64,000 nt of DNA from Massilia mucilaginosa (lineage in GTDB: Bacteria > Pseudomonadota > Gammaproteobacteria > Burkholderiales > Burkholderiaceae_D). Numbering within the stretch: the first letter of the stretch is position 1; each line of letters starts with the position of its first letter. Shown here piece by piece: positions 47,613-58,352 of this stretch. The notes under the pieces are model-generated. The model saw nothing but the letters and a program-made list of their open reading frames with translations, did not search any database and had not been told where the DNA came from. The translations under genes were made by a program, and so were the position numbers. The DNA lies in the NCBI RefSeq assembly GCF_011682145.1, contig NZ_WHJH01000023.1:30057-94056 (forward strand), written 5' to 3'.

Positions 47613-50600
47613 ATGACGCAAACGGTTTCCAACATGACGCCTGAACAAATTCGCGAGCTTCAGGACGCCTTCTTGCTTCTGACTGCGTTTTGTTTGACCG
47701 CCGATGGCGTCGAGCTAGCGGTACTGCGTCATGTGTGTGACCGGGCGCGTGCCGCCAGCGCGGACTTCAATGCCAATGAACGAACCGTTCTCGATCATGC
47801 GCTCAATATACTGAAACCGCCGGTAGGCTCGCGTGGCCGATTACAGGCCTTGGCCGACTCCAGTTTTCGCATACTGCCTGACGAAAGCATCGATGGCATT
47901 GCCGGCTGGTCGACGCTGCGCGCGCTCGCCTGGTTTTGTCAACTCTTCGGCATGGCCGCCGACAACACCGATGCGGCAGTCGCGCTCATCATCAAGCTGC
48001 GCTCATTGGTCAGTAAGAAGAGCCCGGGCGGGGAGAGTTTTTCGCCCAAACTCAACGCGGTATTCCGCGTCGTCAAGGTCACATCGAATCAGGTAGAGAT
48101 CGTGGGTGCCTTCATCGAGGCGCTTCCGACGCCGTTTCCAGACCCCGACGCCCCAGCCCAAGCGCTTTGCAGCGTTTTCGCCGGCGCCAACCGGGAAGCC
48201 TACCTTTTTATTGCGAGGGAAATTTCGGTTCTGAATATTTTCCTGCGAATATCTACAGCTCCACTAAGACTTTTCCAGTTCACCGATTCATTCAAATTAA
48301 TGCCACCTGGGCCTGCTTCGCTCACGGAGTATCTCCTGCCAGTAAATTCGATCAGGGTCGACAATGACGCCCTCATCGTTCCTACGCCAGCCGATCGGCT
48401 TGTCTTGCAAGGTGAGGTGGGCATGCTATATGCAAATGATAGAAGGGTGGCTGACTTCGATGCGCTCCTTTCTCAACATGCGGCAAGCGTCAGATCTGCA
48501 GCGGAGATCGCAAGTGCCGCTCTAGGCGAAAACAAGGAAGATACCCTTCGTCGCTATAAGGCATATTCATGGGCACTACGGCTGGCCCATATCGCATCCT
48601 CCGGCCTGCGCGTGGGCCGCGATATTGAATTACCAGCCGCCTTCAGCGGATCGAACGACGATCCTGATTCTGAAAAAATCAAACGCGCATTGATCGAATA
48701 CTTTTTCCTGTTAGTCAGTACTGACAGTTCCAATGAGGCCGATTCCGGCGTGTTTGAGGTCACCGAAGATGGAATAAGTGACATATCGACCCCGGAATCC
48801 GACCTCTATTTTCGGACCGTAAGAATGGATGAGAAAGCGGCCTCCAACAGACTATCGATAACACAGGAGGAAAAACTTGCAATTGGTCTCTGGCCCGCGG
48901 ATGTAGTTTGGCTGCATCGTTTTTTTTCGGCCAAAGGCAGTGCTGCCGAGGCTGCCAGCAAGGCATTTTTTGAACAGTTTTTTGCACAGCGTACTGCCTG
49001 GTTCCTGGCTGATGGCGGCAGCGACCCACAGGCCAAAAGCAAGCAGAAGCGCCTGATTGCTGCGATGCTCGATGCACTGCTGTCGGACAAGGCGGGGGGC
49101 TTGCCCCAGGCAGTAAGCAGGGCCTCGGAAACGTTCTGGGCGCCTGACTCTTCCAGGTCCGATTCAAACGAGCAAGCTCAAGCTGTGCGTGCCGCCCTCG
49201 CAGACATTGGGCCAGGCGCCAATCCAGGTCTTGCCAGCGCCGACACTGCGACCGTCTTCCATATGGTGGCCCTTGTGCCCGACAGCAAGCTGGATTATTT
49301 GGCGACCAAATTATTTTCAGGCGACGCCAGTGTCGCGCCCGCACTGATTGTGCCTCGCCTGCGCTCCTTGGCGGTCGATCATGCGCCAGCGGCGTCTTAC
49401 TTCGGGGACTGGATCAGGCGCCACATGAGCGAGTCGCTCGACGTTGGCGGTACGACAACCGCAGTTGTGGCCGAAACGTTCGCCAAGGAGCTGGCCGCGC
49501 TCGGATCCTTTGACATCTCCAGCATCGACACCGTCATAGGAAAAATAGATGAAGATGAAATATTTTCCTCCAGTGCCAGGCGCTGGCTTCATTCGGATCT
49601 GCGCGCCTTCGAAGCGCTCAAGCCACTGGCTTTGGAGGGGGGGAGCGCGATAACGATGCTGGGCGCCGGCTTGCAGAGCGCCAGCCAGGTAGTCGCGTTC
49701 GGCCGTGGACGGCTGAGCAATATTCTGACGAAGGCGAATCTCCCGAATGCGGATGCCCAGGCAAGCCAGATTTTCAACCGCGCCCGCGCGCGCAAGGAGT
49801 TCCAGGTGCAGGTGGTCGGCCACATGGCCGCGTTCAGGTCCGCACAAGACCTGGCGGTTTTTCGTAGTCCCGCCGCCGCAACAACCCGGGACGCTATCGT
49901 TCCCGACTGGCGCACACTATTCGGCTCGCAAGACGCGTGCGAATGCAAGCCGAGTGAATCGATCATCGGTCCCGGCGCCTATCTGGTCGATATCCTCGAA
50001 TTCCTGCGCCATCGCGCCATCGAACCGTACCCCGTGCCGGGCCAATGCCCGCACTCGCCGCGCCAGCTCACTACGGCGCTTGAGGTCCTGCTCGAACGCC
50101 GTCCGGACCTCGTGCACATTGACTTTACCGAAGCGAATGCCATGACGGAGCTCCCGTATGTGGACCTGCTGTGCGAGCTGCTGGAGGACCGTGTCCTAAC
50201 CCAGGGGCGGATCATACAGCGCGACAAGATCAAGGCTGGCCTGCGCCTGCGCGATATCGAAGGCGTTGCGCTTGCGGAAATCCTGGCTATGGCGCCGATA
50301 TCGCTGGAGGCGCGCTTCACCGCCGTCGACGACCAGCTCACCGGAGAGCCTGCCTGCCCGGCAGTGCTGATCTTGCGCGATGCGGGCGCGGTGCTGCGAT
50401 TCAAGGAACAGCGGGGAGAACCATGCCATTGGTACGTGCAGCGCTTGCGACAAACCACCTTGTCGGCCGAGGAACTGGCGGCCGAACCAGAACACACCAA
50501 CCCAAAGGTGTATACCGAGCTCGGGGGCAACGCGTATGGCTACGCCTTACCATTCTCCCTCGGCGAAACGCTGCTGCATGCCTACCTGAAGCTGGTCGAC

Positions 50601-53600
50601 TCGTCTCGAGGGGGCTTGCGCATCGCGGTGGACCTGGCCGAGACGCGCGACCTGCAATGGGCTGCCGATGCGCTGAAGCTGGAGATGGCGACCGCGCGCG
50701 CGATCGTCGAAGCAAACGGGCGCCGCAGCGAGCAATTCTTCGGCCTGGCACCGGGGGACATGCTGCCGGTGCGCTCCGCGTCGGACCTGCTGCCGCGTTT
50801 CGACCTGCAATTCGCGCAACTTGACGCACTGTGCGAGAGCGTTACTTTCGGCGGCAACCGGGGTATGAGCCTGGAGGTTCAGGACGATCGGTGCGGCCAG
50901 TCCGATCCATGCGATACAAGGCAGATCGAGGTACGGTGGGACGGTGATGAACAGGCGGTCACCGACGATTCCACCGGCGATGTCCTGGTACGATTTGCGC
51001 GTTTGCGCCGTCACTTGGGCTGGTCGGTGGAACAGCTCGACCGCGCCTTGTGCGCCGCACGCATCGGTGATGACAAGCTCGATCATGCTTTCCTGGCCCA
51101 ACTGGCCGGCATCGCGCAACTGGCCACGGCGCCCTTTGAGGGTGTCGATGCCGTCCTTGCGCTGTTTAGCGACCTTACTGGCGCTCTGGCAAAGGACGAT
51201 GCCAATTCAGGCTATCGCAAGGTCTACCTGGATCCTCGGCGCAGCGGACTCGACCCCGAATACGATGGCGCAATCCTCACACTGTTTCGCGACATACCGC
51301 ATGGCCGCGTTACCTGGTGCACGATGGACAAAGACCCGGCGAACCGTGCCGCACTTGCAACTTGCCTCGGGTTGAACCGCGCTGAGCTGGACCATTTGAT
51401 CGACGCCTGGCTCACGCGCACCGGGCAGGCGGACAAGGTGACCGTGGCGCAGATGTCGCATCTGTACGCGCTGGCGCTCCTTCGCGAGACATTGTCAATC
51501 CGCTGGGACGAACTGGGGGCGCTTGCCGAGCTCTATTTCGACCTGTCCAAGGGCCGTTCGATGATCGATTCGCCGTTGGACTTGATCGATGCGCTCGCGC
51601 TGGACAGCGAGATCCGCGGCATGGACGGACTGACGCCGCCATTGCTGCGCTTTCATTTATTCAACCGCATATCGGGAGCGCCGGAAGCGGCGATCGATGC
51701 CGCCATCGTCAAGGACGACAAGATTTTCCGCTGTCTGGCTACGGTCGGTGTCGCCGCGCGCTCAATTCCGATGGCGCTGACGGACGAGGATGCCAAGCAG
51801 TTGCGGGGCGCTGGCACCAGGTTCGGCGACATTGTTTTCGCTCCGTTGACAGCACTTGCGGCGAGCATAGAGCGCGACCGCTTGCTGGGCAAAGCACTGC
51901 CCAAGCGCGAGCAAATACGCGCCACTGGCGACAAGGCCGGCGAGCTGCTTGAGGGGCGGTTCACGCCAGACCAGCGGGCATGGGACAGCACGCAGCGCGC
52001 GGCGCAGGTCCAGGGCCTGGTCGACGAGATTTTTTCGGAACAGGGCGGGATTCCGGATTTGTTGCGCTGGGCGATGGAGGATGCGGCGTACCAGGTGCCG
52101 GAAGCGCTCAAAAATGCGTTCTTATGCTACCTGACGGCATCGCTGCGCTTAGCGGCGAGCGTTCGCGCCGAATCGCCCGAGGCCCTGGACGACGCACAGG
52201 CGGCAGCGTTGAAAAAGGAGCTGGAGCGAAGTGGAATCCTGTTTGCCACAGGCTTCGCCACGCCCTTTCTTCACAAACGCAATCTCGAGCTCCGGCGCAC
52301 CGCGCTCATTTCAGCACTGGCGGAGGCCTGCGATATAGCATCCTCGCGCGCGGCAGCCTTGATGGACAGCTTGCGTCAAACCGATGCATCGGGAACGACG
52401 CGAACCGTGGCCACGCTGTTCATGCACGTCGATATGAGCGGGTCCGGGTGGCCGGCGCCCAACGGGCAGCCCGGTCCCGGTTTTCCGGACAGCCCAGAGC
52501 TTAAGCTTGCAGCCGATGCGGTGCGCTGCGTGGGCAAGGTTGCAAAGTTCGTGGAGACAATGCGCCTGGACGACGAGATGGTGCGCTGGATGAGCCACAA
52601 GGATGCTGACGGCGCCACCCGCGCAGGCATGCTCGGGTGGATGGACCTGGATGACATTGGCGCGAGCGCGCCGGTAATCCAGCCGCAGCTGGTCTGGGCT
52701 AACACTGGCGCACTGGAACGGTGGCGGCATTTGGCAGCGGCCACCCGCGTTGCCCGTCAATACCCAGCGGTAACGTCGGCGAGGCATTCGACCGAACCGG
52801 TATCGGTGTGTACTGTGTTCGAGCGCGCCATGGAACTTGATGCGACTGCTGCTGCCAAGCGCACGGCACCGATGGCGCCATTGATCGAGTCGCTGTCGCG
52901 GCTGACCGCATTTCCTGCCGACCTGGTACAGGGATTGCTGGAGCGGGCACTGGGGGCGCTAGGGAAGGGCGCCGTTGCGCCCTGGTCGCGCTGGCTGGAC
53001 CGGCTCGGCCCTGCCATCGAGAGCCTGCGCCGTGTCGGTCTTTCGGTCGCCCAAGCGGCGCAGGCGACGGATTCGGGGCGCTGCGGCGCCGCAGCGGCGA
53101 AACTCGATCCGGAAAGCGATCTCCAGGACGCGATGATGATCCGCAAGATCCTGAAAAAGCGCTTCAGGCTTGACGCGTGGATCAAGGCAATTACGAACGC
53201 GCAAGGCAGTATCCGCGAGCGCAAGCGCGATGCCTTGCTGGCCTATCTCGTCGGTACTGGCAAATTCACCGACGGCGACGACGTCTTTGAGTATTTGCTG
53301 GTCGATCCGAAAATGGGGGCCTGCATGCCGTCGAGCCGGCTGGTGCAGGCGCACGGCACGGTGCAGATGTTCGTCCAGCGCTGCCTGATGGGCCTTGAAC
53401 CAAAGGTGACGATTCCGAAAGGCGAGCGCGAGGACTGGGCGCCGTGGAGCTGGATGAAGGAATACAGGGTGTGGGAGGCGAACCGCAAGGTTTTCCTGTT
53501 CCCGGAAAACTGGATTGAGCCGGAGCTGCGCGACGACAAGTCGGAGTTCTATGTCGAGTTTGAAAATGCGCTGAATCAGAATGTACTGGAACAGCCGAAC

Positions 53601-56600
53601 ATCGAACGGGCCGTCATTCAATATTTGCATAAGCTCAATGATGTTGCCAAGCTCGATATCTGTGCCACATACTACCAGTTCGACGATCGCGATCCGGTCA
53701 TGCATGTGGTGGGTCGCACGACGGGCGAGCCGCATGCCTATTTTTACCGCACTTGGGTCGGCGAACGGCGCTGGACCCCATGGGAAAGGATCGACCTCGA
53801 TATCGAGGGGGATCACCTGCTGCTGTACATGCGCAACGGGCGCATGCACCTTGCCTGGCCTGTATTCATCGAGCAGGGGCAGAAAAAGCTGGTCGAAAAG
53901 CTTCCGGAGACGCCGGCCGAGTGGGACAATGTGCAGCCGGAGTCGACCTGGCAGATCAAGCTCGCGGTCAGTGAATATTCGCAGTCTCAATGGATGCCGC
54001 GCAAGGTGACGTCGAGTGCCTTGCGTTGGCCGCAAGTGGCAGTGGTAGAATTGCGGACCAAGAATCCGCCTGCGAGGATTCGGCTGGCGGTGCATGAGCT
54101 TCCGCACGCGGAGATTCTCGTTTCGGAGTGCACCGGAACGGGGATCTTGAGCGATACCGTCATCGGCGTATTCTCGCTCGACACCTGCAGCGGGGCGCCT
54201 CAGGCGGCCCAGGAATCCGCTCCTGCGCGCAGCTGGTATCCGAGTTTTCCACGAGCACGCTTCGATGCCAATCGTTATGTAGAATCGGACGACAAGACGG
54301 AGGACGCTCTGGTTCTCCTTAGTGGTCCGCAAGCATTCAACCGGCCGACCGTCTTAAGCAAGACGCCTGGGCGATTCAGCATTCAGGTACCGCAACAGGC
54401 ATCTCCGATCGATTTGCTGTTCGCCGTGCTGCGCCTGTTTGTGTCGCCGTATCAACTGGCTTCCATCCCGACGTCCATCGGTGCGGGCCTGCCATTTTCC
54501 TACTCTGATCGCTCCGTTTCCGCAATGTTTTCTTACCGCTTCGACTTCGACGGAGACGCAAGACGCAGCAACCCAATCAGCATGTCGCTGCAGCTTGCAA
54601 AAGCGATCGGCAAGGCGCTTGAAGTACTGGAAATGCCTTCGGTGCGAACCGATATCAGGGCCGCGCACGCGGGCAATCAAGCTGCATTGGAGAAACTGCG
54701 CGAGCTATTTAACAAGGACGCGTGCAAGAACGTCCTGACTGTGCTCCTGAAGATTGCCGGAGCGACTGGACGCAAGGAACTTGATCGGGGAACTCCGCCG
54801 GAGCAGGAAACGGATGCACTCAAGGCCCTTCGGACGGGCCCGATCCAGATCAAAGCAGTCAGCCGGCTGGCGCATCCACTCGCGTGCGAACTGGTCAAAG
54901 AGGCTTATCGCGGCGGCATGGACCGCCTGTACGACAGGCCCCTGCAGTTGCTCAGCCTATACGAGCTTGCCAGCAGCGTGCCTACGCTCGACCCGGTCTT
55001 CAAGCTGACCGAGGCTTGCCGCACCGATGCGGGAATCGCCGCGCCCACCCGCAATGGATGGGAGCAAGCCGCCGGCTTCGAGAGCTGGGATGCATCATCG
55101 GGCTACAACTGGGAGATTTTCTTCCACATGCCATTCCATGTCGCGGTCAAGCTGGCCGGCGAAGCCAAGTTCAAGGAAGCGCTCGACTGGTTCCATCATA
55201 TTTTCAATCCGGTCGGTGTACGCTCGGAAGTGGCTGGGGCAGAGCCGGAAGTATCGAACTACTGGATCACCAAGCCATTTTTCGAGCATGAGCAGGAAGA
55301 TTATGAGTGGCAGCGCATCCAGTTCCTGACCAATCCCGGAGAATGGCTGGAGTCGCTGGAGTCAGAGCCGTCCGATTCCGCAGATTCTGTAGCGCTGCGC
55401 TCGGTCATGGAACAGTTCGCCGAATCGATCATCGAGTGGCGCAACCGTCCTTTCGTCCCGCACCAGGTGGCTAGGCACCGCTGGGTCGCGTTCCAGAAAA
55501 CCGTGGTCATGCGCTATGTGGACACGCTGCTGCAGTGGGGCGACTCCGAATTCCGCCGTTTCCAGATGGAGCCGGTGTTCCGGGCCGCCCAGTTATATGT
55601 GCTTGCGGCAAGGCTGCTGGGACCGCGACCGCGCTCGGACGTGAAGGCCGCGCAAAAGGTGCCGCAGTTCTACGAGCAAATGGAAGCCGGTATCCGGCGG
55701 CCGGATCGGGCGCTCGACAAGCTCGCCGAAGCCATCATGCCGCCTGCGGTGCAAGATGGCACGGCCCCGGAAAATTATCAATTCAATTTGTACAGCGATC
55801 ATTTCTGCGTGCCGCAGAACGACAAGCTGGTGGAACTGTGGGATCGGGTCGAAGACCGGCTGTTCAAAATTCGCCACTGCCAGGATATCGAGGGGATCAA
55901 GCGCAAGCTCAGTCTGTACGCGCCACCGATCGACCCCGCCTTGCTGGTGCGTGCGACCGCAGCCGGACTGTCGATCGACCAGATCCTGGCCGACCTCGGT
56001 GCGCCGCTTCCGCACTACCGGTTCAGCTTCATGCACCAGAAGGCGACCGAGTTCGCCCATGAGGTCAAGGCGCTCGGCAGCGAACTGATGTCCGCCATCG
56101 AGCGCAAAGAAGGCGACGAGCTGATGCAGCTGCGTTCCCGGCTGGATATCACTTATGCACGCGCGGCACTGGGAATGCGGCGCGATCAGGTCAAGGAGGC
56201 TGGGCGCCAGCTCGAGGGGATCAAGAAGACCATCGAAACTGCCACGTATCGCAAGAACTGGTACGAGACCAAGATGAACGAAGGTTTGTCATCGCGGGAA
56301 AAAGATTCCCTCAAGCTAACCGAGACATCGATGGGAGTGCGGCTGGCTGGACAGGCATTGCAACTGGCCGGCAGCGCATTCTGTGTGGTCCCGCAATTCG
56401 AACTGGGCACAGCGGGCTTCGGCGGCACGCCTGTGATGACCACCATGACAGGTGGCACGAACTGGGCCAGCGCGGTGGGCTATCTCAGCACGGCGTTGTC
56501 GATGGTCGCAGACTATACGCAGACTCAGGCCGGCGTTACGTCGGTCCGGGCTGGCCATGAGCGGCGCGACCAGGAATGGGGCTTGCAAAAAGAATTGGCC

Positions 56601-57986
56601 GGGCGCGAACTCGAGCAGCTCGAACAGCAGCTTAAAGCGGCGGAAATTCGGATCGAGATTGTTCAAGCAGAACTGCAAAACCATGAACTGCAGATCGAGC
56701 ACTTGCAAGCAAGTGACGAGTTTATCCGTAACAAGTTCTCGAATGCCAAGCTGTATGAGTGGATGGTGCGTCAGGTCACAGCAACCTATTACAAGACCTA
56801 TCAGCTTGCGGTCGACCTAGCCATGAAAGCGGAACGCTGCATGGAACATGAGCTGCCGGCCCCCGATGGCAGCCCTGTGCAGGCACGCTACATCAACGCA
56901 GGCTACTGGGACGGAATGCGCAAAGGACTGCTGTCGGGGAATGGGCTAATGCATGATCTCAAGCGCATGGAAGTGGGGTATATGGAGCGCAACGTACGGG
57001 AATTTGAAATTACCAAACATGTTTCACTGGCGGCAATCGATCCCCTCCAGTTGCTGCAACTGCGCGCCACTGGAGGCTGCTCGTTTACACTCAACGAGCC
57101 CTTGTTCGATCTGGACTTCCCGGGCCACTATCGCCGGCGCATCAAGTCAGTATCGCTTTCACTGCCATGTATCGCGGGACCATATACCTCGGTGTCATGC
57201 CAGCTGACCCTGTTGCGCAGCCTTTACAAGCCCAAGTCGGACAGCAAGCCGGAAGAGAGCGTTTTCGATCCGGTACAAGTGACATCGATTGCGACCAGCA
57301 GCGGCCAGAACGACAGTGGCATGTTCGAGCTCAATTTCAGGGACGAGCGCTATCTGCCTTTCGAGGGCGCCGGTGCGATCAGCGAATGGCGCCTGCAGTT
57401 GCCTGACGTTGCGCTGCGCATGTTCGACTACGCGGGCATTTCGGATGCCGTACTCCACATTCGCTACACGTCCCGCGATGGAGGTGCCGAACGGCGCGAC
57501 ACGGTGTCAAGTTCCTTGGCCAAGGAACTGAAGAAAATGAAGCAGGCCGCCAGCCATAAAGGCGTCTGGTCGATGGTAAGCCTTCGCAATGAACTGCCGG
57601 ACGTGTTTGCCGTCTTGCGTTCTACTGGGCAAGCTAAGGTGGCGCTCGATCAGCAATTCCTGTCGGGGTTGACCACCGTGGTGACAGGCGCCAAGAAAAT
57701 TGCGCCGAATGGCGTCATGTTCGCCGTTCTGCGCAGTCCTCAAGCCCAGCAAGCGCCCGCGCTCGACTGGCAGGTCGGGAGCGGAGCGCAAACGCGCATC
57801 GAGCTTGGGGGCGGCAGCGGTGCGTTGCAGTTGTCTACCTTGATGGGCGGCCCTGGCGGCACGCCTGAAGAAAGGAGCCTCGGTGCGGCCTTTTTCAAAG
57901 ACGCTGGGGTGCTGCTATATGCGGACAAGCAACACACATATGCTTTGAGCGATGTGCTGGTATTGCTGAATTTTTCGGAAGCGTGA
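47613..57986 (+). CDS. Tc toxin component A (TcA), unusually long
   Basis: A 3457-aa protein, TcA of an ABC-type toxin. The VRP1/SpvA-like segment is at about residues 765-800 (LFGSQDACECKPSESIIGPG, then AYLVDILEFLR). A neuraminidase-like region is at about 1915-2110 (FVQRCLMGLEPKV, then YVEFENALNQNVLEQ). A region near 2480-2560 (WEIFFHMPFHVA, WFHHIFNP) matches TcA pore-forming chains. A coiled-coil linker and the TcB-binding domain close the protein at about 3100-3457 (REFEITKHVSLAAIDPLQLL, FDLDFPGHYRRRIKSVSLS). Typical TcA proteins are about 2500 aa; about 600-700 extra residues lie at the N-terminus. RBS TTGGAGAAAAGCA precedes ATG 47613. It follows the TcB-TcC gene after 108 bases. Confidence 0.92.
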   Translation: MTQTVSNMTPEQIRELQDAFLLLTAFCLTADGVELAVLRHVCDRARAASADFNANERTVLDHALNILKPPVGSRGRLQALADSSFRILPDESIDGIAGWSTLRALAWFCQLFGMAADNTDAAVALIIKLRSLVSKKSPGGESFSPKLNAVFRVVKVTSNQVEIVGAFIEALPTPFPDPDAPAQALCSVFAGANREAYLFIAREISVLNIFLRISTAPLRLFQFTDSFKLMPPGPASLTEYLLPVNSIRVDNDALIVPTPADRLVLQGEVGMLYANDRRVADFDALLSQHAASVRSAAEIASAALGENKEDTLRRYKAYSWALRLAHIASSGLRVGRDIELPAAFSGSNDDPDSEKIKRALIEYFFLLVSTDSSNEADSGVFEVTEDGISDISTPESDLYFRTVRMDEKAASNRLSITQEEKLAIGLWPADVVWLHRFFSAKGSAAEAASKAFFEQFFAQRTAWFLADGGSDPQAKSKQKRLIAAMLDALLSDKAGGLPQAVSRASETFWAPDSSRSDSNEQAQAVRAALADIGPGANPGLASADTATVFHMVALVPDSKLDYLATKLFSGDASVAPALIVPRLRSLAVDHAPAASYFGDWIRRHMSESLDVGGTTTAVVAETFAKELAALGSFDISSIDTVIGKIDEDEIFSSSARRWLHSDLRAFEALKPLALEGGSAITMLGAGLQSASQVVAFGRGRLSNILTKANLPNADAQASQIFNRARARKEFQVQVVGHMAAFRSAQDLAVFRSPAAATTRDAIVPDWRTLFGSQDACECKPSESIIGPGAYLVDILEFLRHRAIEPYPVPGQCPHSPRQLTTALEVLLERRPDLVHIDFTEANAMTELPYVDLLCELLEDRVLTQGRIIQRDKIKAGLRLRDIEGVALAEILAMAPISLEARFTAVDDQLTGEPACPAVLILRDAGAVLRFKEQRGEPCHWYVQRLRQTTLSAEELAAEPEHTNPKVYTELGGNAYGYALPFSLGETLLHAYLKLVDSSRGGLRIAVDLAETRDLQWAADALKLEMATARAIVEANGRRSEQFFGLAPGDMLPVRSASDLLPRFDLQFAQLDALCESVTFGGNRGMSLEVQDDRCGQSDPCDTRQIEVRWDGDEQAVTDDSTGDVLVRFARLRRHLGWSVEQLDRALCAARIGDDKLDHAFLAQLAGIAQLATAPFEGVDAVLALFSDLTGALAKDDANSGYRKVYLDPRRSGLDPEYDGAILTLFRDIPHGRVTWCTMDKDPANRAALATCLGLNRAELDHLIDAWLTRTGQADKVTVAQMSHLYALALLRETLSIRWDELGALAELYFDLSKGRSMIDSPLDLIDALALDSEIRGMDGLTPPLLRFHLFNRISGAPEAAIDAAIVKDDKIFRCLATVGVAARSIPMALTDEDAKQLRGAGTRFGDIVFAPLTALAASIERDRLLGKALPKREQIRATGDKAGELLEGRFTPDQRAWDSTQRAAQVQGLVDEIFSEQGGIPDLLRWAMEDAAYQVPEALKNAFLCYLTASLRLAASVRAESPEALDDAQAAALKKELERSGILFATGFATPFLHKRNLELRRTALISALAEACDIASSRAAALMDSLRQTDASGTTRTVATLFMHVDMSGSGWPAPNGQPGPGFPDSPELKLAADAVRCVGKVAKFVETMRLDDEMVRWMSHKDADGATRAGMLGWMDLDDIGASAPVIQPQLVWANTGALERWRHLAAATRVARQYPAVTSARHSTEPVSVCTVFERAMELDATAAAKRTAPMAPLIESLSRLTAFPADLVQGLLERALGALGKGAVAPWSRWLDRLGPAIESLRRVGLSVAQAAQATDSGRCGAAAAKLDPESDLQDAMMIRKILKKRFRLDAWIKAITNAQGSIRERKRDALLAYLVGTGKFTDGDDVFEYLLVDPKMGACMPSSRLVQAHGTVQMFVQRCLMGLEPKVTIPKGEREDWAPWSWMKEYRVWEANRKVFLFPENWIEPELRDDKSEFYVEFENALNQNVLEQPNIERAVIQYLHKLNDVAKLDICATYYQFDDRDPVMHVVGRTTGEPHAYFYRTWVGERRWTPWERIDLDIEGDHLLLYMRNGRMHLAWPVFIEQGQKKLVEKLPETPAEWDNVQPESTWQIKLAVSEYSQSQWMPRKVTSSALRWPQVAVVELRTKNPPARIRLAVHELPHAEILVSECTGTGILSDTVIGVFSLDTCSGAPQAAQESAPARSWYPSFPRARFDANRYVESDDKTEDALVLLSGPQAFNRPTVLSKTPGRFSIQVPQQASPIDLLFAVLRLFVSPYQLASIPTSIGAGLPFSYSDRSVSAMFSYRFDFDGDARRSNPISMSLQLAKAIGKALEVLEMPSVRTDIRAAHAGNQAALEKLRELFNKDACKNVLTVLLKIAGATGRKELDRGTPPEQETDALKALRTGPIQIKAVSRLAHPLACELVKEAYRGGMDRLYDRPLQLLSLYELASSVPTLDPVFKLTEACRTDAGIAAPTRNGWEQAAGFESWDASSGYNWEIFFHMPFHVAVKLAGEAKFKEALDWFHHIFNPVGVRSEVAGAEPEVSNYWITKPFFEHEQEDYEWQRIQFLTNPGEWLESLESEPSDSADSVALRSVMEQFAESIIEWRNRPFVPHQVARHRWVAFQKTVVMRYVDTLLQWGDSEFRRFQMEPVFRAAQLYVLAARLLGPRPRSDVKAAQKVPQFYEQMEAGIRRPDRALDKLAEAIMPPAVQDGTAPENYQFNLYSDHFCVPQNDKLVELWDRVEDRLFKIRHCQDIEGIKRKLSLYAPPIDPALLVRATAAGLSIDQILADLGAPLPHYRFSFMHQKATEFAHEVKALGSELMSAIERKEGDELMQLRSRLDITYARAALGMRRDQVKEAGRQLEGIKKTIETATYRKNWYETKMNEGLSSREKDSLKLTETSMGVRLAGQALQLAGSAFCVVPQFELGTAGFGGTPVMTTMTGGTNWASAVGYLSTALSMVADYTQTQAGVTSVRAGHERRDQEWGLQKELAGRELEQLEQQLKAAEIRIEIVQAELQNHELQIEHLQASDEFIRNKFSNAKLYEWMVRQVTATYYKTYQLAVDLAMKAERCMEHELPAPDGSPVQARYINAGYWDGMRKGLLSGNGLMHDLKRMEVGYMERNVREFEITKHVSLAAIDPLQLLQLRATGGCSFTLNEPLFDLDFPGHYRRRIKSVSLSLPCIAGPYTSVSCQLTLLRSLYKPKSDSKPEESVFDPVQVTSIATSSGQNDSGMFELNFRDERYLPFEGAGAISEWRLQLPDVALRMFDYAGISDAVLHIRYTSRDGGAERRDTVSSSLAKELKKMKQAASHKGVWSMVSLRNELPDVFAVLRSTGQAKVALDQQFLSGLTTVVTGAKKIAPNGVMFAVLRSPQAQQAPALDWQVGSGAQTRIELGGGSGALQLSTLMGGPGGTPEERSLGAAFFKDAGVLLYADKQHTYALSDVLVLLNFSEA

Positions 57987-58305
57987 TCGGCGTGGTAGGA
58001 GAGCAGGGCTGAGCCCGCCTTTGCTAGCACCCACCGAAGACCCGCATACAATCGAGGAGGCGGCACCGGAACCAAAATTTTACGAGGCCGCCTGAGATGT
58101 TCGGTAAGCTGAGTGAGACAATCGCTCAACGCTTTGCATTTAATTCAGCGCTCCCAGCTCGAAGTGCATATTACGACATATTTTCTATGGGACGCGTCAG
58201 GAATTTTGTGTGCGGAGGCCACTTGGTAGGTCCTAGTCTTACTGTGTCACAAAACTGAAAAATGTGCGTATACTGTTGAGCTGTCTATAACGACAGGAGA
58301 CGGGA
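57987..58305. other. Non-coding region after the Tc toxin operon
   Basis: A 319-base region with no intact gene. A short GGGC/GCCC inverted repeat near 58008 is too weak to call a terminator. Near its right end are a TATACT hexamer (58269-58274) and a hairpin CTGTC-tataac-GACAG (58281-58296), probably control elements of the truncated gene at 58306. Confidence 0.4.
58281..58296 (+). promoter_or_regulatory. Short inverted repeat before truncated gene
   Basis: CTGTC (58281-58285) and GACAG (58292-58296) form an inverted repeat with a 6-base gap, 9 bases before an ATG at 58306. TATACT at 58269-58274 just upstream could be a -10 box. It may be an operator or translational hairpin. It is too short to be sure. 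Confidence 0.3.
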
Positions 58306-58352
58306 ATGACGAATTTGGCTGATTTGGTTATATATCTTGAGCGACTTTGTGG
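58306..58352 (+). pseudogene. 5' fragment of a small gene, cut by IS6 end
   Basis: Begins MTNLADLVIYLERLC with a strong RBS (AGGAGACGGGA) and promoter-like signals upstream. The reading frame runs into the IS6-like terminal repeat at 58353 and stops soon after. It is probably the 5' end of a gene interrupted by that insertion. The product is unknown, and no matching 3' part is seen across the element remnant. Confidence 0.4.
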
